Numbered from the stretch's first letter, positions 22,271-36,229 are shown. The stretch: DNA of 64,000 nt from Gonatopus flavifemur (GCA_018340375.1 JAFFJZ010000003.1:25048001-25112000); one strand, 5' to 3'. The notes: generated from the sequence alone by a model not told the origin. Translations and numbers: made by a program.

Positions 22271-22926
22271 ATTAGTAACAGCAACTAATGTCAGCGAAAG
22301 TAAATTTGAATGTGAACCAACACTCATTTTAGTTATTCAAATATTAACAACTGTATCTTGTACCATGCAGCATACGGAAAAATCATGAGAAATAGAATAC
22401 ATCATGAATACATGTGAGTAAGAGAGAACTTGAAGTAATCTACCTCTGACTCTGAGTTAGATCATTGATTTTTTTTTTATGTGTTGTTTCCCTTTAAATG
22501 TAAGCGATCAGAATGTTTACTTATCTCTAAGTGAGCATTGATTTAACTGACGTCAGCATAAATAAATATCGAGTCACCAACCATTGAAACGTCACCAGCT
22601 CTCATTTCCAGTGACAAACGTTTCTGAATTCGGAACAATGATCTCCTTTGCCAGACCAATTCCGCTGAGTTCGTTAAAGTGAGGAGGATGAATATCGTAC
22701 TACAGCTTACATAAATTCTTTTGTGCGTGTATGATGGAGCAAACAACTGCTAACAACACAATATCGAAGTTACAGTGCAATCAGAGGAAGGTTAATTCTT
22801 GTTACTAAGGAATGCTTTCATCCGCTTAGAGATTTCTTGGGCCAATTTCATAATCTGCAACGAAAACATTGTAAGAATATGATGTTGATAAGCCTAATAA
22901 ATCTGATTTGAGTATTGACGCGAATA
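22271..22926. other. Intron, nothing recognised
   Basis: No exon, RNA gene or repeat end. Confidence 0.4.
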
Positions 22927-23780
22927 CACGGAGAAAAAGAATATGTTAAAAAATCCCACAATTTATTGAGGATCGGCACCAGTCTGGGGCAGTTGAAGTT
23001 ATTTACTCAAATATGTTCTTGAAGTTTGAATCGTTCATAGAAACAAAAAGAAAACAAAATCTGTGAAATTATCGGTGTTTGTCTTCTAAAATCCACTCTT
23101 TGCAACTTAAAACATGGTTCAAAAAATGGACTGCGAGGTTTCGAGTGTTTGAGAGCTGAGTATTTCATTATTCGATTCCCAACAAACACCGAAGGTCTTG
23201 GAGACATCTACAAGATATCTTCAGGAGGACATATTTTTGATACATCGAAAAGATGTCTTTTAGATATCTAAACGATGTCACAAAACAGCCATCTTCAAGA
23301 TATATCGAAACGGTATCTTTTAAACGTCTTCAAGAAATTCCAGACGTCTTAAAGATATCAAATCAGCTGTCTGAAAGACATCTTGAAAAAGTTTTTGAAT
23401 CATATCAGTTACATATCTTGAAAATTATCTATGTAAAAAGGGCAAGAGTCACTCATTAGTGATCCTTCGGTGCTGTCTGGGATGTCTTGATGATTCCAAA
23501 GAGACATCTCGAAGACCTCTCAAACATATCGCGAAGATATTTAAAACGTATCTAGGAAAAATCTAGAACATGTTTTAAAAGGATGAAAAAACATATCTTG
23601 AGGCATCTTCCAAGACATCAATCACTTAAATTCACTTCTAAAAGGACCATAATTAGATGTATTCTTACGAGAAATTATGGTAGTTTCAACGATATATTCA
23701 GATCAATAATTTTATCAGTCACAGACTGGCGGTGATTCTCAATAAATTATGGGACTATATAAAAAATATTCCTTTGCCTG
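22927..23780. mobile_element. CACGGAG-ended element, flank TA, carrying nested palindrome arrays
   Basis: The left end CACGGAGAAAAAGAATATGT, then TCCCACAATTTATTGAGGAT and CGGCACCAGTCTGG, pairs with AGACTGGCGGTGATTCTCAA, then TAAATTATGGGACTATAT and ATTCCTTTGCCTG ending at 23780. TA lies outside both ends, though the right end is eroded. The space between the arms is filled by the 23178-23640 palindrome arrays, which inserted later. Confidence 0.65.
23178..23481. mobile_element. 304-bp element, CCCAACAAACACCGAAGG ends, AAGATATCTT array
   Basis: Left end CCCAACAAACACCGAAGG, right end CCTTCGGTGCTGTCTGGG. The interior is an array of self-complementary words AAGATATCTT, AGACGTCTT, AAGACATCTT and GATATATCGA. 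A further array of the same words continues to about 23640. Flanking dinucleotides differ (TT and AT). Related in style to 2625-2916. Confidence 0.7.
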
Positions 23781-23790
23781 TAATCTGTTA

Positions 23791-23940
23791 CACGGAGAGA
23801 AATTTGGAGTTGAATTTACCGTGGTACTTCATAACCGAAGAACAGACTGAACTTGCAATGAAATTTACTATGACGAGACAATGAAAGCCTGATCAAATTC
23901 CTGAAATCCCACAGTAAATTTGACTACAAATTCTCTCCAT
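23791..23940. mobile_element. 150-bp MITE, CACGGAGAGAAATTTG ends
   Basis: The left arm CACGGAGAGAAATTTGGAGT then TGAATTTACCGTGG pairs with CCCACAGTAAATTTGAC then TACAAATTCTCTCCA. The left flank is TA; the right reads TA after an eroded end. It lies ten bases from the end of the previous element. Confidence 0.75.
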
Positions 23941-23941
23941 A

Positions 23942-26282
23942 TCCAAACTTTATTCATTACTTCCTATATTCGATTTTTTGCTAGAAATTGTGTTAATCCG
24001 TGTACAGATATTTTCAAAATTATACACAATTTGATAAAATAAATATCAAAAAAATTTAACAAATGATTTGAGGAAATCGAAGAAAACAGAAGTATCAAAG
24101 AAAAGAATAATTTCTTTAATAACTTATACATCTTTGATGAAAAAGAATCGATCTTGTCAACAACCCCACCGTTCATTTATATTGAATTTATACCAGTCAG
24201 CGCCAGAGGGAGAAATATATGGCGCAGCTGGGAACGCTCTTATCATTCTAGATTTGAATTTACCCTGGTTACCTAGCCTAGCCTCGAAGTGGGTTGCGTA
24301 GACACCCATTTAGGTATAAAGGATTACTCTTAACATATCAATGTGACTTCAAATTAGTCTCGAATGTAAAACAAGAACTATAACATTATCATTAATTAAT
24401 AACCCGAAGGAACGACTTTAATCTTCATTTGTTCTCTAACAACAGTGTCATTAATTGTGATTCTGATTTGCAAAAGAATTTTATTGTTCTTTTTTTGCGC
24501 AGCTATTTGAAATTGATTCAATCCTGAGTTTTTTTTCATCAGATACTCAAAGATGATTCACAAACAATCTCTTTGTTCTAAACATGATGATTCCACAAAG
24601 TGGAAATCGTTATTCATTCCCCACACAATCAACCAAAATGGTTATTTTCAAGGGAAAATTCAAAACTGTCGTTACAAGATCTTTCACTTCACATCTTCAT
24701 ATTAGGGGGAAAGGAATGAATGACATGAGAAGAGGGAGAAACAGGAAAGTGCTTAACAAGAGTACAACGATCTAGCCAAGTGAATTGTGTTGTAGTATAA
24801 TAATCGTTTCACTAGTTTGCAAACTCTTGTTAAATTCAAGTGTATATGATATACTTTTTATCATATTCCATTCCAAGTTCGTCAACTTTTATATTGATTT
24901 TTTGTATCAACTCCTTTTATGCGTGAAAATGAAAATTCTTTTCGGATCCAATCAAAAGAATGCCATAGATACTGTTATAAAGATGTTGCGAAAGAAAGTT
25001 CATAACAAGGATAATAATCATTCACGAATAGATATTTCCAGACGATTCTCATGTTTTATTATAAGACACTCCATTGAAAATTCTCGATTTTATATATTCT
25101 TGATAACGTACGAGAACTCATGAAGCTCCGTGGCGAACTGATGAGAATTCAATCTGACGTTTTGGGTCAAGTCGTGATATACGGAATCCAGATGATTTCA
25201 CACGTGAGATAAATTCGTACCAGCGTATAAACTTGAGAGTTTTCAACAGAGCACGTAGAACATTTGTCAGGGCTGATGGAATGTTCATTTCTTCGAAGAT
25301 AGACGATCATTCTAAACGACTGAAATACTTTTAACTTTGAATTGTTTTGTATAAATTTACTGATATTTTCACTATCATTCATAGATTCTCGTTCTCCAAT
25401 CGTTCATCTACGTGTTGTATTTTTTAAAATCTACTCAACTGCGATGCTTATCGCAGTGTACTATTGCTTCGATAGCCAACCGTCGATTTTAAATCTTGAA
25501 ATAAAACATAAACTCACCACATGTTGGTATTTTAGTGTTTCTTGCTGGAAACAAACAAGCTTCCGAGGTTGGTAAAGCAGATTTCGGGAGTAGGCTTTCG
25601 CGGATTATTGTAATAACGATTTATCTCTTTCAGATAAGTATCAACTTAGAAAGGACAAGATATGAAATCTTAGTGGGTAATTTTAATGTTAGATTTCAAT
25701 TTCGATTCGCTCTATTGATCCTAATGATGAGATTTTGGTTTTCAAAAATTCGAATCTAAATATTTTCTGTTAGTTATTTTCCTGCAAGAAATTGCGTGGA
25801 TATTGAAAATAAATGTTCATCAGCGTAACGTGAAATGTTGAAGATTTATTATCAAATTTGTTTCTTATTCGAATGGATTTGAGTCTTGTTTTTTCATGAA
25901 TTATGAATGACAGAATCAGTCTTTGATTCTCAAAAACAACTCAACACATTTCACTTGACAGATTTATAAAAGAGACTGAGAGAATATGATGAAGTTGATA
26001 TGATATCAAGTCACTCGCTTCGAAGGAAAAAAGTCAACTTCAAAGAATAGTTTCTTTGATCCGTGTCGATCAAATATTCTCTTTGATAGCTTTCGTGTCT
26101 TCTTTTCTTTCTCTTCGTCTTTGCGTGCGAATCTAATCGAGTGGAGAGATTTGAAAAATTATTTACAATTTATATATAATTTGATATAGTTGATGTATGA
26201 ATTATATATAATTCTCTCTAAAAATGTTTCAACTTTAGTCAGAATTATTTCTACTGAGGCGTTTCTACGAATGTCAACAATC
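23942..26282. other. Intron, nothing recognised
   Basis: 24190-24300 resembles the GGGCCC-rich repeat (GCAGCTGGGAACGCTCTTAT, GTGGGTTGCGTAGACACCCA). No exon or RNA gene seen. Confidence 0.45.
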
Positions 26283-26962
26283 AAGGGGGAAAATACAAGC
26301 AAATGTACCGTTTTTTTTTTAGAATTTATTACAATTCATTATCACAATTGGTTAAAGATAAAATAATGAACTTAAGCACACTTTAAAATATACGTTCAAA
26401 AATATCTTCACAATTTTTTTGAAATGAAAATATTTCAAAATGCCGGAGCTACGAGTTGGTACCTCGTTTTTGCGCCGTGCAGCCTACAGGTCTTCATTTT
26501 TATCTAAAATCAAGAAACCAAAATTCTATCTTTGAAGTATATCAAAACGCATATCTTGATGGAGAAAAAAACAAAAAATAAAATTTTATCACATTGATTT
26601 TTTCAATTTTTAGATTAAAAACAAAGGTGTGTTCTTTTTTGAACGCTTCTGAATTTGCAATATTTCATTTTCATTTGTTTTGACTCCGTCAAGTTGTGTG
26701 TTTTCACATATTCTAACGATAGAATTTTGGTTTTTAGATTGTAGAAAAAAATTGAGGCCTGTAGGGTGCTCGGCGCAAAAACGAGGGATCAACTTCTAGC
26801 AGCTGTAGCTCCGCCATTTTGAAATCTTTTGGTCTCAACAAAATTATAAAGATAGTTTGAAACATAGATTTCAAGATGTGCGTTGTTTCATTGATGGATC
26901 CTCAGCCAATTTTTCGTAATAGATTCTTAAAAAACGGTAAGTTTACGTGTATTTCCTCCCTT
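26283..26962. mobile_element. Long foldback, about 680 bp, AAGGG-type ends
   Basis: The left end AAGGGGGAAAATACAAG pairs with CGTGTATTTCCTCCCTT at the right. Arms of about 300 bases pair almost throughout: TGCCGGAGCTACGAG against TGTAGCTCCGCCA, CTCGTTTTTGCGCCGTGCAG against GTGCTCGGCGCAAAAACGAG, and ACCAAAATTCTATC against GATAGAATTTTGGT. Transcribed as intron it would form a long RNA hairpin. Confidence 0.85.
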
Positions 26963-27299
26963 AAATACACTGAGGAATGTTGGAAAACGGAAGAGGGGCT
27001 ACGAATTTCCTGATTGCGACTTTTAGTGTGGATACACTGAGAGGTAAAATAAAGTAGTAAATTAATAGTAATAGTTGGGAAAGAACTCAGTTAGTTGATT
27101 AATGGTTATACTAACTATATTCCATTGCAAACGTTACCAATCCGAATAGTAATTACTGCAATCGATATTGTTATTTGGACTACGGAATACTGGAACTTCA
27201 TAATCAGTCATAATTGAGTCCTTTCCCAATTATTGCCATAGCAATTCCCAATATTTTTTTCTTTGAGTGTACGTTGATAATCGATGTGGATACCATGTT
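26963..27299. other. Intron, AT-rich
   Basis: Contains several short GTTAC/GTAAC-type inverted words but no defined element or exon. Confidence 0.35.
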
Positions 27300-27830
27300 G
27301 GTTCCCAAGCGTGTATTGCCTATAATGACAATGGGCCCCAGGCTGGGTCCATCCTCTTTAACCCAGTATTGGGGAATGACGATGGGGCCCATGTTGGCTC
27401 AATCTTGGCCCTGTTGTGCTTTCCCATACAATTATAGTTGAAAAAAATGCAGATAATAAATCTTAGTGCGGGCACATTTGAACTTGGCCCCAATTTGATT
27501 GGGGTGAATTTATATCCCGAGCATTTGTGTACAATCCTCAGCGTGTGAGAATTTTGGTCCCACTCTGGCCCAGTCTTGGGCCCATATTGGCAGGATGGGG
27601 CCCCATGGTATATACATGCTAGGGAGTTTCCAATTTCAAAACAAAAAGGAAGGGGCAGTATTGATTGCCTAGTCTGGGTTCATGCTGGGCCCGTGGTGTT
27701 ATCAATTCTCGGGCAAAGCAATACGGCCAAGCTGGGAACGATGTTATCATCCCAGGGTTGGCCCCACGTTGGGTAGCATGGGCACCCACCCTGGGCGTAG
27801 ATAGGGCCCGCCGTCAATGCACACTTGGGT
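27300..27830. repeat. GGGCCC-rich degenerate repeat cluster
   Basis: Imperfect repetition of TGGGCCCA and TTGGCAGGATGGGGCCC-like words with GGGT/ACCC complements; much more GC-rich than its surroundings. Related fragments are at 19740-19820, 24190-24300 and 28395-28510. The plus frames of 66-112 codons here contain many Gly/Pro/Trp only because of the composition. Confidence 0.6.
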
Positions 27831-27916
27831 CACTATTCATACATCGCATCGCGTACTCGAAATCAAGACTAGAAAAATGTATTTTTCGTTGCACATCGAT
27901 GATCAATGGCCTCAAC

Positions 27917-28142
27917 GAGAAAGAAATAGCAATATTTACATTTTGTGAAGTCAATATTTGGACGATTTCAAAAAATAGTTCGAGCTACCACAATTTCAGT
28001 TGATTTTACAGCGAGGAATGTAAGATCCACACGAGTTGTAGTATATCTCACGTTCGTTATTGCAAAGTCAACTTAAATTGTGGTAGCTCGAACTATTTTT
28101 GGAATGGTTCAAATATTTACTGCGCAAGATGTCAATTTTCTC
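27917..28142. mobile_element. Foldback, about 225 bp
   Basis: The left arm ATTTGGACGATTTC, then AAAAATAGTTCGAGCTACCA and CAATTTCAGTTGA pairs with TCAACTTAAATTG, then TGGTAGCTCGAACTATTTTT and GGAATGGTTCAAAT. Weaker pairing extends outward through CATTTTGTGAAGT. The arms are 50-75 bases and the loop is about 55. Confidence 0.8.
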
Positions 28143-29520
28143 AGTGCTGTTTTACAATTTCTCTTTATACCAATTATGCGATGAATCCATCCAAATGTCT
28201 CACAGTGAACAATTTTTGTGAATCCGTGATAAAAAATCCACCTTCGGTTCAATTCTCATCTGATGTCACTCAATTTTGTTCTTAAATACTCAAAAAGAAG
28301 TCCAGTTGAATTTATCATCGCAGAATTTTCGTAATACTCAATTTATCCTGAGGGGAATTTGAATCTAAGTTGAAAAGAAGTCTTGGTGTGCCCGGTGTGC
28401 ATCAACATTGAATCAATTTTGGCTCATTTTTGGCCAATTCCGTGCCAGGAAAGGGCTGAAGTTGGCTCCATATTCGTGCACACATGGGTGAAGCAACAGT
28501 TTGGCAGGATCGATGTTTCTTTATTCATCATTTATCGAGTTTCCAAAGAATTTGTATAAAATTTCAATCGCAGCAAACCAGATAAACATTGAGCCGAAAG
28601 CGAATTTTTTCTTCATGAATGCACAAAAATTGCCCACAGACATATCTCAAGGATTTCTTTTTTTTCTAATTGGTTTGTGATTTCAAACCTTCTATATTTT
28701 ATCAGACACGAAGGTATCCATACGTTTCTGTAAATAGAACGTAACATAACAAAATGTACCGATAATACATTTTTGTGCTTTTACCTCGTATCCGTGACGT
28801 AACGTATTTACGTTCATGATCCTGCAGATTCCGAAGAGAGTACAAAAAAACCAAATAAGTCGATTCCTAACTTTCCCTTGACTCTGTATGAAAGGAAATT
28901 AGATCCACATACGTGACAAAAATTCCATACACGATTCCTAAGTTGTTGTTTTCTTTTCGTCTGTCTTGGTGTAATAGAAGGAAAGGAGAAATCTCTATTA
29001 GAAGTTATAACGAAATATTCTTCGCGTGACATTGAATAGAGTATGAATAGCTGAGAAAATTTTGGACAAAAGTATTAACATAACAATACCAGACCGCTAT
29101 GCGAATGATTCTGTCGTTTCCTTTCTTTTAATTCGAAGGGAGACATTTCTTTCTCATATAAGACTTTTATGTCACATCAAAAGGAAATGACTCAAGTTTC
29201 GTATATCATAGAAAAAAAATCTCAGGGAAACAAAAATGTCTTATGATTCCCGTTGAATATATTTCGCTCTTTGATTTGTACTCTCTCGAAGTTATGTTCC
29301 ACTAAAATAAGATTTCTTCAAATATTCCCGCAGAAGGGATTATAGTTTATGAATTTTATGTTCGCTCGATATACATCTTCATATTTTTATATTCAAAACG
29401 ATAAAAAACTTTCTTTGGAGAAGTGTGGATGAAATTTCTCGAAGAGGAGATCGATCCGCGATGCTCAACCCTGCTGCTTGTTACTTGTTTTGTATGGATA
29501 TACGTTCGTGGATGAGATTA
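28143..29520. other. Intron, mostly unique sequence
   Basis: A GGGCCC-repeat fragment at 28395-28510; otherwise nothing recognised. Confidence 0.4.
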
Positions 29521-31680
29521 AAATCGAGATGCGTGATTCTTTAAGAAGATCAGGCCTCCGTTTGACAGCAAATGTAGCGGGGGACCCGGTGGCGTCTGCC
29601 GTCTACCGGTCAGGGATATCCTTTGATAAGCATGAAATATGCGAGTTGTCGTAGCGGCATCCCTCCCACGTAAAATGCAAGAAGCGGCGTGTGGCATCGT
29701 ACGGGGCCGTATATGAGGTTACGAGATGTCGATGTTGTCACTCCCACGACTCCTACCACTAAGTCAGGAGCTATGATGTCTCACCGATATAGCCTTTCTC
29801 TTTACTTGAAAAAAGTGAGAGAACAGTGATGAAGAACTTTTTTTTCTTCATCTCCAAATTCACAACCAGAATAATAAGACGAATTGACATGGTTTTTTTG
29901 AATATGGATTCGAAATTGAGCAGAGATAGATTGAAATTTCATTGATTCAAGGTTCGCAATAGTGTTGAAATCAGCGTCGATAAATAATTTGATTCATGGA
30001 CGCGTTAAGATCCTTCAATTTGCAAAAGAAAAAACTCATCGATCAACGGGTATGACGTGCTACGCATATCATGCATTCAAAATATTCATGCTCGGTAAGC
30101 ACAGCCACTGACTATATTCGAACATCCATCACACCGATTTGATAATTGATACCATCGACGATATAGAATCATTATCGATGTCCTGAATGTTTTTGTTTCT
30201 CGTTTTGTATTGGAGCAATTCATTTTTTCCCATCAATCATAGGTGGACCAACGATGAGATTAGAGCCATTTATCTAAGAATTTGGAATGGAGCCAAGAAA
30301 TTTCGAATTTAGAAAGTCGATACATAGGTATATTCTTCTATAGAAATATGAGTCAGCGACAATAAAAAAATTTATTGTTCGCGTGGATCATTTGTCCCGC
30401 GATAGGGAATATTTGATTTGTTATCACAATAAAATTATACTTTCCGTCGAAACGGCGACGAGAATGGCGTAGCCGGCAATACCGCACGAGGAGTGGCTTC
30501 TTTGAGTGGAGGATTACCGTACTTGAAAATAAAGATAAAGAAAAGGAAGCTTTGTGTAAAAGAAATAAAAGAAGATTCCCTGCACAAGGGGATCGGGGTA
30601 TCAGCTCTCTTCGTATTTACTAACGTTAACAGTCGTCTACGTCTACAATGTGGTTGTATACATCTTATCTAGGTAAAGTCAACCCAACCGATCCGGTTTA
30701 AGGTTATTCCCTCAAATACACGACGATGCTATAGCATATATCAAATCCGTGGATGAGTTTTATGTGCAGTTATGGTCCTATAATTATCAAAATCGAATGA
30801 AAATGTTATACGGATAGATTTATTTTTGTAAAGAAAAGGAAGCTAAATTATCTTCAATTTATATGTAATAGTTGGATATAATATTTTTTCGTAGGTTGAG
30901 TAAGGGATTTAGGGTAGTAAAAGCCTATAGGCTCAAGCGTAGCACACCCCCTCAATTTGCATCGCAAACCATAGCTGTTACGGAAGAGAGAGAAAAGAGA
31001 ATGGTGGATACCTACGATCAAATGTCCACTCTGCTTATTTTTAAATTCGGGATATCGACGTTCTAAATTTGATTCTTTAAATACAAAAAAATCAAACATT
31101 TGATATGGGATTCTATATAAATTATATATAACAACCTCGTGAAAAAAGTTTTGGGCACGAACTTGATTGGGAGATTAAAAATATTTACTCCTGATCAAAT
31201 TTGAGTACGTACGAATAACATTGTTCGAAGAAATTTCAACTTGGACGATCACGAAAATAATCATGGTACCCTTTGAAAAATCCTTGAAAAGCCTATGTTT
31301 ACGATTCTTTAATGCAGACTCTGATTGAAATTCGATCTAAATAACAGTGCGTAGAGTTCTTCGAAATAAAATCGATGTTCGATTAAAAACTCAAGCAAGT
31401 ATCAACTATTCTTTTGATTTGCCTCCCGTTAATGACGTGTCATCAAAGGATTTGATGGTTCGAATACGAACACTTGGATTGTACGCTATATTCGGGGCGT
31501 GTATCTTTTAACCAAGATCCGGTATTTTTGCTCCACCCGTATCTCTCATCGGTTTACGAGCAGTAATTCCCATGCGAAGAGAGCAAGTGATGCAATTCGC
31601 GTGCATCCTGCTATTTTATAACGAGTGCAGTCATTTTGGAATCTCCTTACGTCGTCGTCTTGCCCCTCGGAAATGAATTA
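29521..31680. promoter_or_regulatory. Repeat-poor intron with GC-richer blocks, candidate regulatory region
   Basis: Blocks at 29545-29770, 30450-30520, 30900-31060 and 31430-31670 are distinctly richer in GC than the surrounding intron, carry no transposon ends and have no convincing coding frame. The call rests on composition and on the absence of repeats in a region otherwise saturated with them. No specific factor sites are claimed. Confidence 0.25.
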
Positions 31681-34600
31681 TCTTCAATAAATTGTTCGAT
31701 CTGCTTGAGAAAAAAAAACCTTGTTAAACGTTGGGCCTTTTAGTTTTCTTGTTTCCTCTATTTCTACACATTCACCTTGATATTTTGACCCCGTAGATCA
31801 CTCGTTCAAACGCTCGAGGTTGTGCATTAATTATGAAATTTATTGTTCCGAAAAGAAAGAAGGTTACTTTTCTGAGTCGTTTGTTTCCAAACTTATTGAT
31901 CTTTGGGAAGAAAAGAAAGATTTTATTTATAGATTTGTTTCGGCGAGGACAAAAAAATCGGAATGGAAGGAAAAATTGAATCCCTCAGGTATCAATTTTA
32001 GTAAAAGGGATTGATACTTATAGTTTATTTCTATTCTTTTGCATACTTCATAGAAATGCACAAATATATATCTCGATAATTACCAACAATAATGCATCGA
32101 ACTGTCAACATTCAATGGCTTCCATATTGTTCGTAGTGCGAGAAATACTTTTTACACGAGAGAGCCTGCACGTTGCCTCTGTGCTCGTAGATCATCTCCA
32201 CACGCTATTCGTTTTCGCAATAACGTCATCCAGTTTCGTTTGGTTATCTCTTTCACTCTTTATTCTACCATTCTGCGCTTTTGTATCTCTGTTTCGGATC
32301 GTTTCAGAACTCAATGTATTATGTATACGAGGACACTACTAAATTCAAAAAACAGAAGAAAAGGGAAATACAAAATTAGAGCGTGGAAAGTATAATACCC
32401 AATCCTGTTTTGTTATAACATGATTGCTTCATTAACGATCCCTCGTTTGATGCATTCACGCTTTCAACGTTCAAGTTGCGTGATGATAACCGTTTAATTG
32501 ATTTCAAGATACTTATATCGTAATAGATTTTCATGTTTCACACCCGAGTCATATCGATTTTACGGTCAGAATTGGAATTTATAGCTTGTTGGAATATAAT
32601 TGAAAGATGGTGTTTTGCTGAAAGTGAATTCCTCTTCAATGGATGATTGAAACTACAAATTTTCTTGGCGAATTTGTGAGTTCCAATGTAGTTCTCAAAT
32701 TTCTTATTCCGCATTATTGGTTCGATAAAATGTCATTTCCTGCAACTGCTAAAATTAACTTTGGTAGAAATCCTGATTCAGACATGATCGATCATGAGAC
32801 CCTGAATGAATTTTGTTCATAAAATTGATAAAAATCTACGGAAATGTTATGATATCCGCATGAATATGATATCCATACGAATCGAAGGGACGATTTGAAA
32901 TATCACGAATTTGTTTTACTGTTGTCATTTTTTTCATTTTTATTCCTACCGAAAGAAAGTTCATAAAATCAGGACTCCAAATTGAGGAAAGTCACGTTGC
33001 ACGATAGACAAGAGATCATATCTTCACGTGTCCATAGTTTCGGTTTTATGATCCGACGTTTATTTTATACTTCTTACTTTTTACAATCCGTGCGGTTGAG
33101 ACTGAAGTATGGCGATGATCGTGAAACAGATCGAATTTTCAACGAAGAAGGAATACATTGTGAGTTTGAAAGAATTTGGGAGTCCACTGTGGTTTACTCA
33201 GTCTCGCGTTGATATGCGAATACGGAAAGGTAATGAGCCATGAATTTTATTAACACGAAAAGTACGTTCCGAATGTTTGACAATGGAATATCTTAAACGA
33301 ACAATCTAAATGTATTTTCTTAAACCAACTTGATCGGAGTAGAGTTGAGATTTTTAACATATTTTGTGTTTCTGATATGACATACTACATATTCTTATTA
33401 ATCAAGAAATACACATTGAGATTGTGGCAATTGGCAGCAACAGTTAATTCAGTTCTTCGTCAATTCCTCGATTTTCGAAGAGTGTCCACCAAGGATGAAA
33501 TTAAAACTGCCAATTGAATTCCTAAATTCTCCATTCAAAACAAAAACCTAACATTTTTCAGATAATTCTAATTAAATATCATTTCAATGAATTTCATCAA
33601 GATATCATGAACATGAGTTTTCAATGTGCCTAAATCCTAATAATTCAAGACATTCGGATGTCTATTGGCCAGGCTGAACGTTCATCGGGTGTCCTTGTGC
33701 CCGTTGGAAATGTGATACAAAAACGTAACGAAATAAATGTATGAAATCCACATATGCGCTTATGGATCATTACCGTAATGTATTTCTCAATTGCAGTATT
33801 AAAGAATAAGGAATACCATATACAGCCTGGCTCTCCTTCGCACTTTTCTTTGAAATTTCTCTCTTCGACATAGCTCGATTTAACTCTCGATGATTGTTTA
33901 AAGGAAAACTTGGCTATACTTCCGTCTCGTGTGATATCTGGGTCAGCAAATTGCACAATATCAAGAGAAACATAAAAGCAATCGGCATATTTTCTTCCAA
34001 GTTCAAAGGTTTACGAATAAAAATGATTGTCAGGAATGAATTAGCACTCATTCGTTTCATTTGATCAAAAACTTTCTTTTTGCTAATGATCACTCGAAAA
34101 ATAAATTGTTTCAAGATAAAAATGAGAGTTCGTGTAAAGAAGAACTTCGGTAATTTACAGTATATCATCATATTCAAAGAACTGGAATTGTTATTGAATC
34201 GTATAGTTTTTTAAGTGAATACTTTTCACGATCCTCAAGGATTTGATTATCGGATTAACGCAAATCATTAGTCAGGATTTCGATGATTCAGATGAATTAT
34301 TAGACACCCATATGAAACGTATGTAATTAATCAACGAAAAATAGCCCCACCATTGTCGGCTGAGTAGAAAAGATTTCTGTCCTTCTAGTGTAGTAATGAA
34401 TAATGCGCATCTTAATGAAGTGAATAAAACTAATCGAACCTTGAAAAAACAATGAATCATATTCATCGAAAACAGCACATATATCGTCATGACATAAATT
34501 CCAGCAGGCAAATTTACAAACGGAATTGATTGAATCTTTCGCATATTGAAGTATTTGAACCAAATTGAATACAAACTATTTGATCTTTTTGTGAGGTTTA

Positions 34601-36229
34601 TAATAATATAGCTACCGAAGTGTAAATTATTCTCTTCTTTTAACGGCTATGAATGACTTCGATCCGGAGATAAAAATGGTATCCCTGTACCTTTCATGTG
34701 TAAAAGACATAATACTAGAGTCTCGAAATATGTATGCGTCGATCGTGCAACTTTACTTTCGCTTCGGGCCAAAAGTTGTTACTACATTCGGTCTCTCCTA
34801 ATGATATGATTGTACACGCCAATAGGCGAAACCAGGTTGAAACCTCAATCCAGTGAAAAATCAATGCAGTGACGGCTATTATGGCTTTCACGATCTCTCG
34901 CCGATTCATTCGTGCGTTACGCAAACTCGATTAATTGAATTCGACCAGGGGAATGTCCAGGCAATTTGGTACACGCACAATAAATATAAACGTACAAGTA
35001 TTTATCATTAGGTGTTTGTGTAACGAGCAAGATATTCCCACATTGAATTCTCTATCGAAACGTGCATCCACTGGAATATAACTTCTTTAGTGAACTCAAA
35101 ATGTCCATTTTATTTTATTGTGCGGCTGGAAATGAAAACAAAAACATAGCTTAACGATAAATGAACGTTCGAGGTAATCGAACTGGATTTTTATTCGGAC
35201 TCCAATAACGTACGTTTAGACGGCATTCAATGCAAATAAACGATATTTAAAATGGAATTTGTTTGGGATGAACAAATTTTGTTTCACAATACTTAAAGGA
35301 TTATATCTGTTTGAAATTTTTTCTTTTCCCATTTTTTTTATTGGCTTAAATGATATAAGAACATCTCAAGAATGATATCAAACTCCTAAAATGTGAATTT
35401 TCGAAGCAACTCTGAGCGGTTCGGAATGACAAATTCTGATTTTTTCAATCATGTAGCGATTTTGAATGTTACCAAAAATCGCTGAATCGTCCAAGAAAGA
35501 GCTAGAGAAGAGTTATTTGAACTTGGAACGGCAGTTATATGGTGCTGGGATCGCAGACTTGAGGTGAAAAAATCAGTGAGCCTCCATTTTAACAATTTCC
35601 TATCGTAAACTCATGCTCAAACTTCAAACGCGTCTTTCTCGGAACCATTGTTTCATCAGAACTCGAATAATTTTTTCCGATTGACTTGAAAATTTAACTG
35701 TAACTTCTCGGATAGATTATCCATCGAAGTACATAGGATTTTTACGATTGAGGAACAATTACGATTTTTGTAAACAAATTAGGGTCGATTTATTTGCCGA
35801 AAATGTGATTTTTTTCTTCAAATTGATGCCAAAATTGCAAAAATCAATATTTCTCAATAATGCTACCTACTTCTGTAACAGCATCCATTTAGATGAGGAA
35901 AAAATTTTGTTTATTGTTCCAGCTGCAGACGTACGAGACTTCTGATGTCGGCTGTGGAGCGCCTTCGAATAATACGCTTTTGTCGTATATACAACTGAGT
36001 CGCCATTTTGTCCTTAATATTGAAATAAAAAATTTTCTTTCACCTCAAGATATGTATAATAAATCCTCGAAACCTTATATTGATCGTTCCATTTGCAGAG
36101 TCACAAAAAATTCATAGAACACCCTCTTATTTTTAGGCTTCAAACAGATAAATAAACTTTATTTGTCTGTATTCGCTTTGCGTTCATTTCAACCAAAATT
36201 TTATTCCGCTGAAACAAACTGTGTTTCCG
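31681..36229. other. Intron, repeat-poor, nothing recognised
   Basis: Several 60-100 codon frames on both strands match no family and lack splice or start context. No repeat ends seen. Confidence 0.4.

Noticed and set aside
26283..28142. Pre-miRNA genes at the hairpins
   Set aside because: Arms are far longer than miRNA precursors and end in element-type termini; these are foldback elements.
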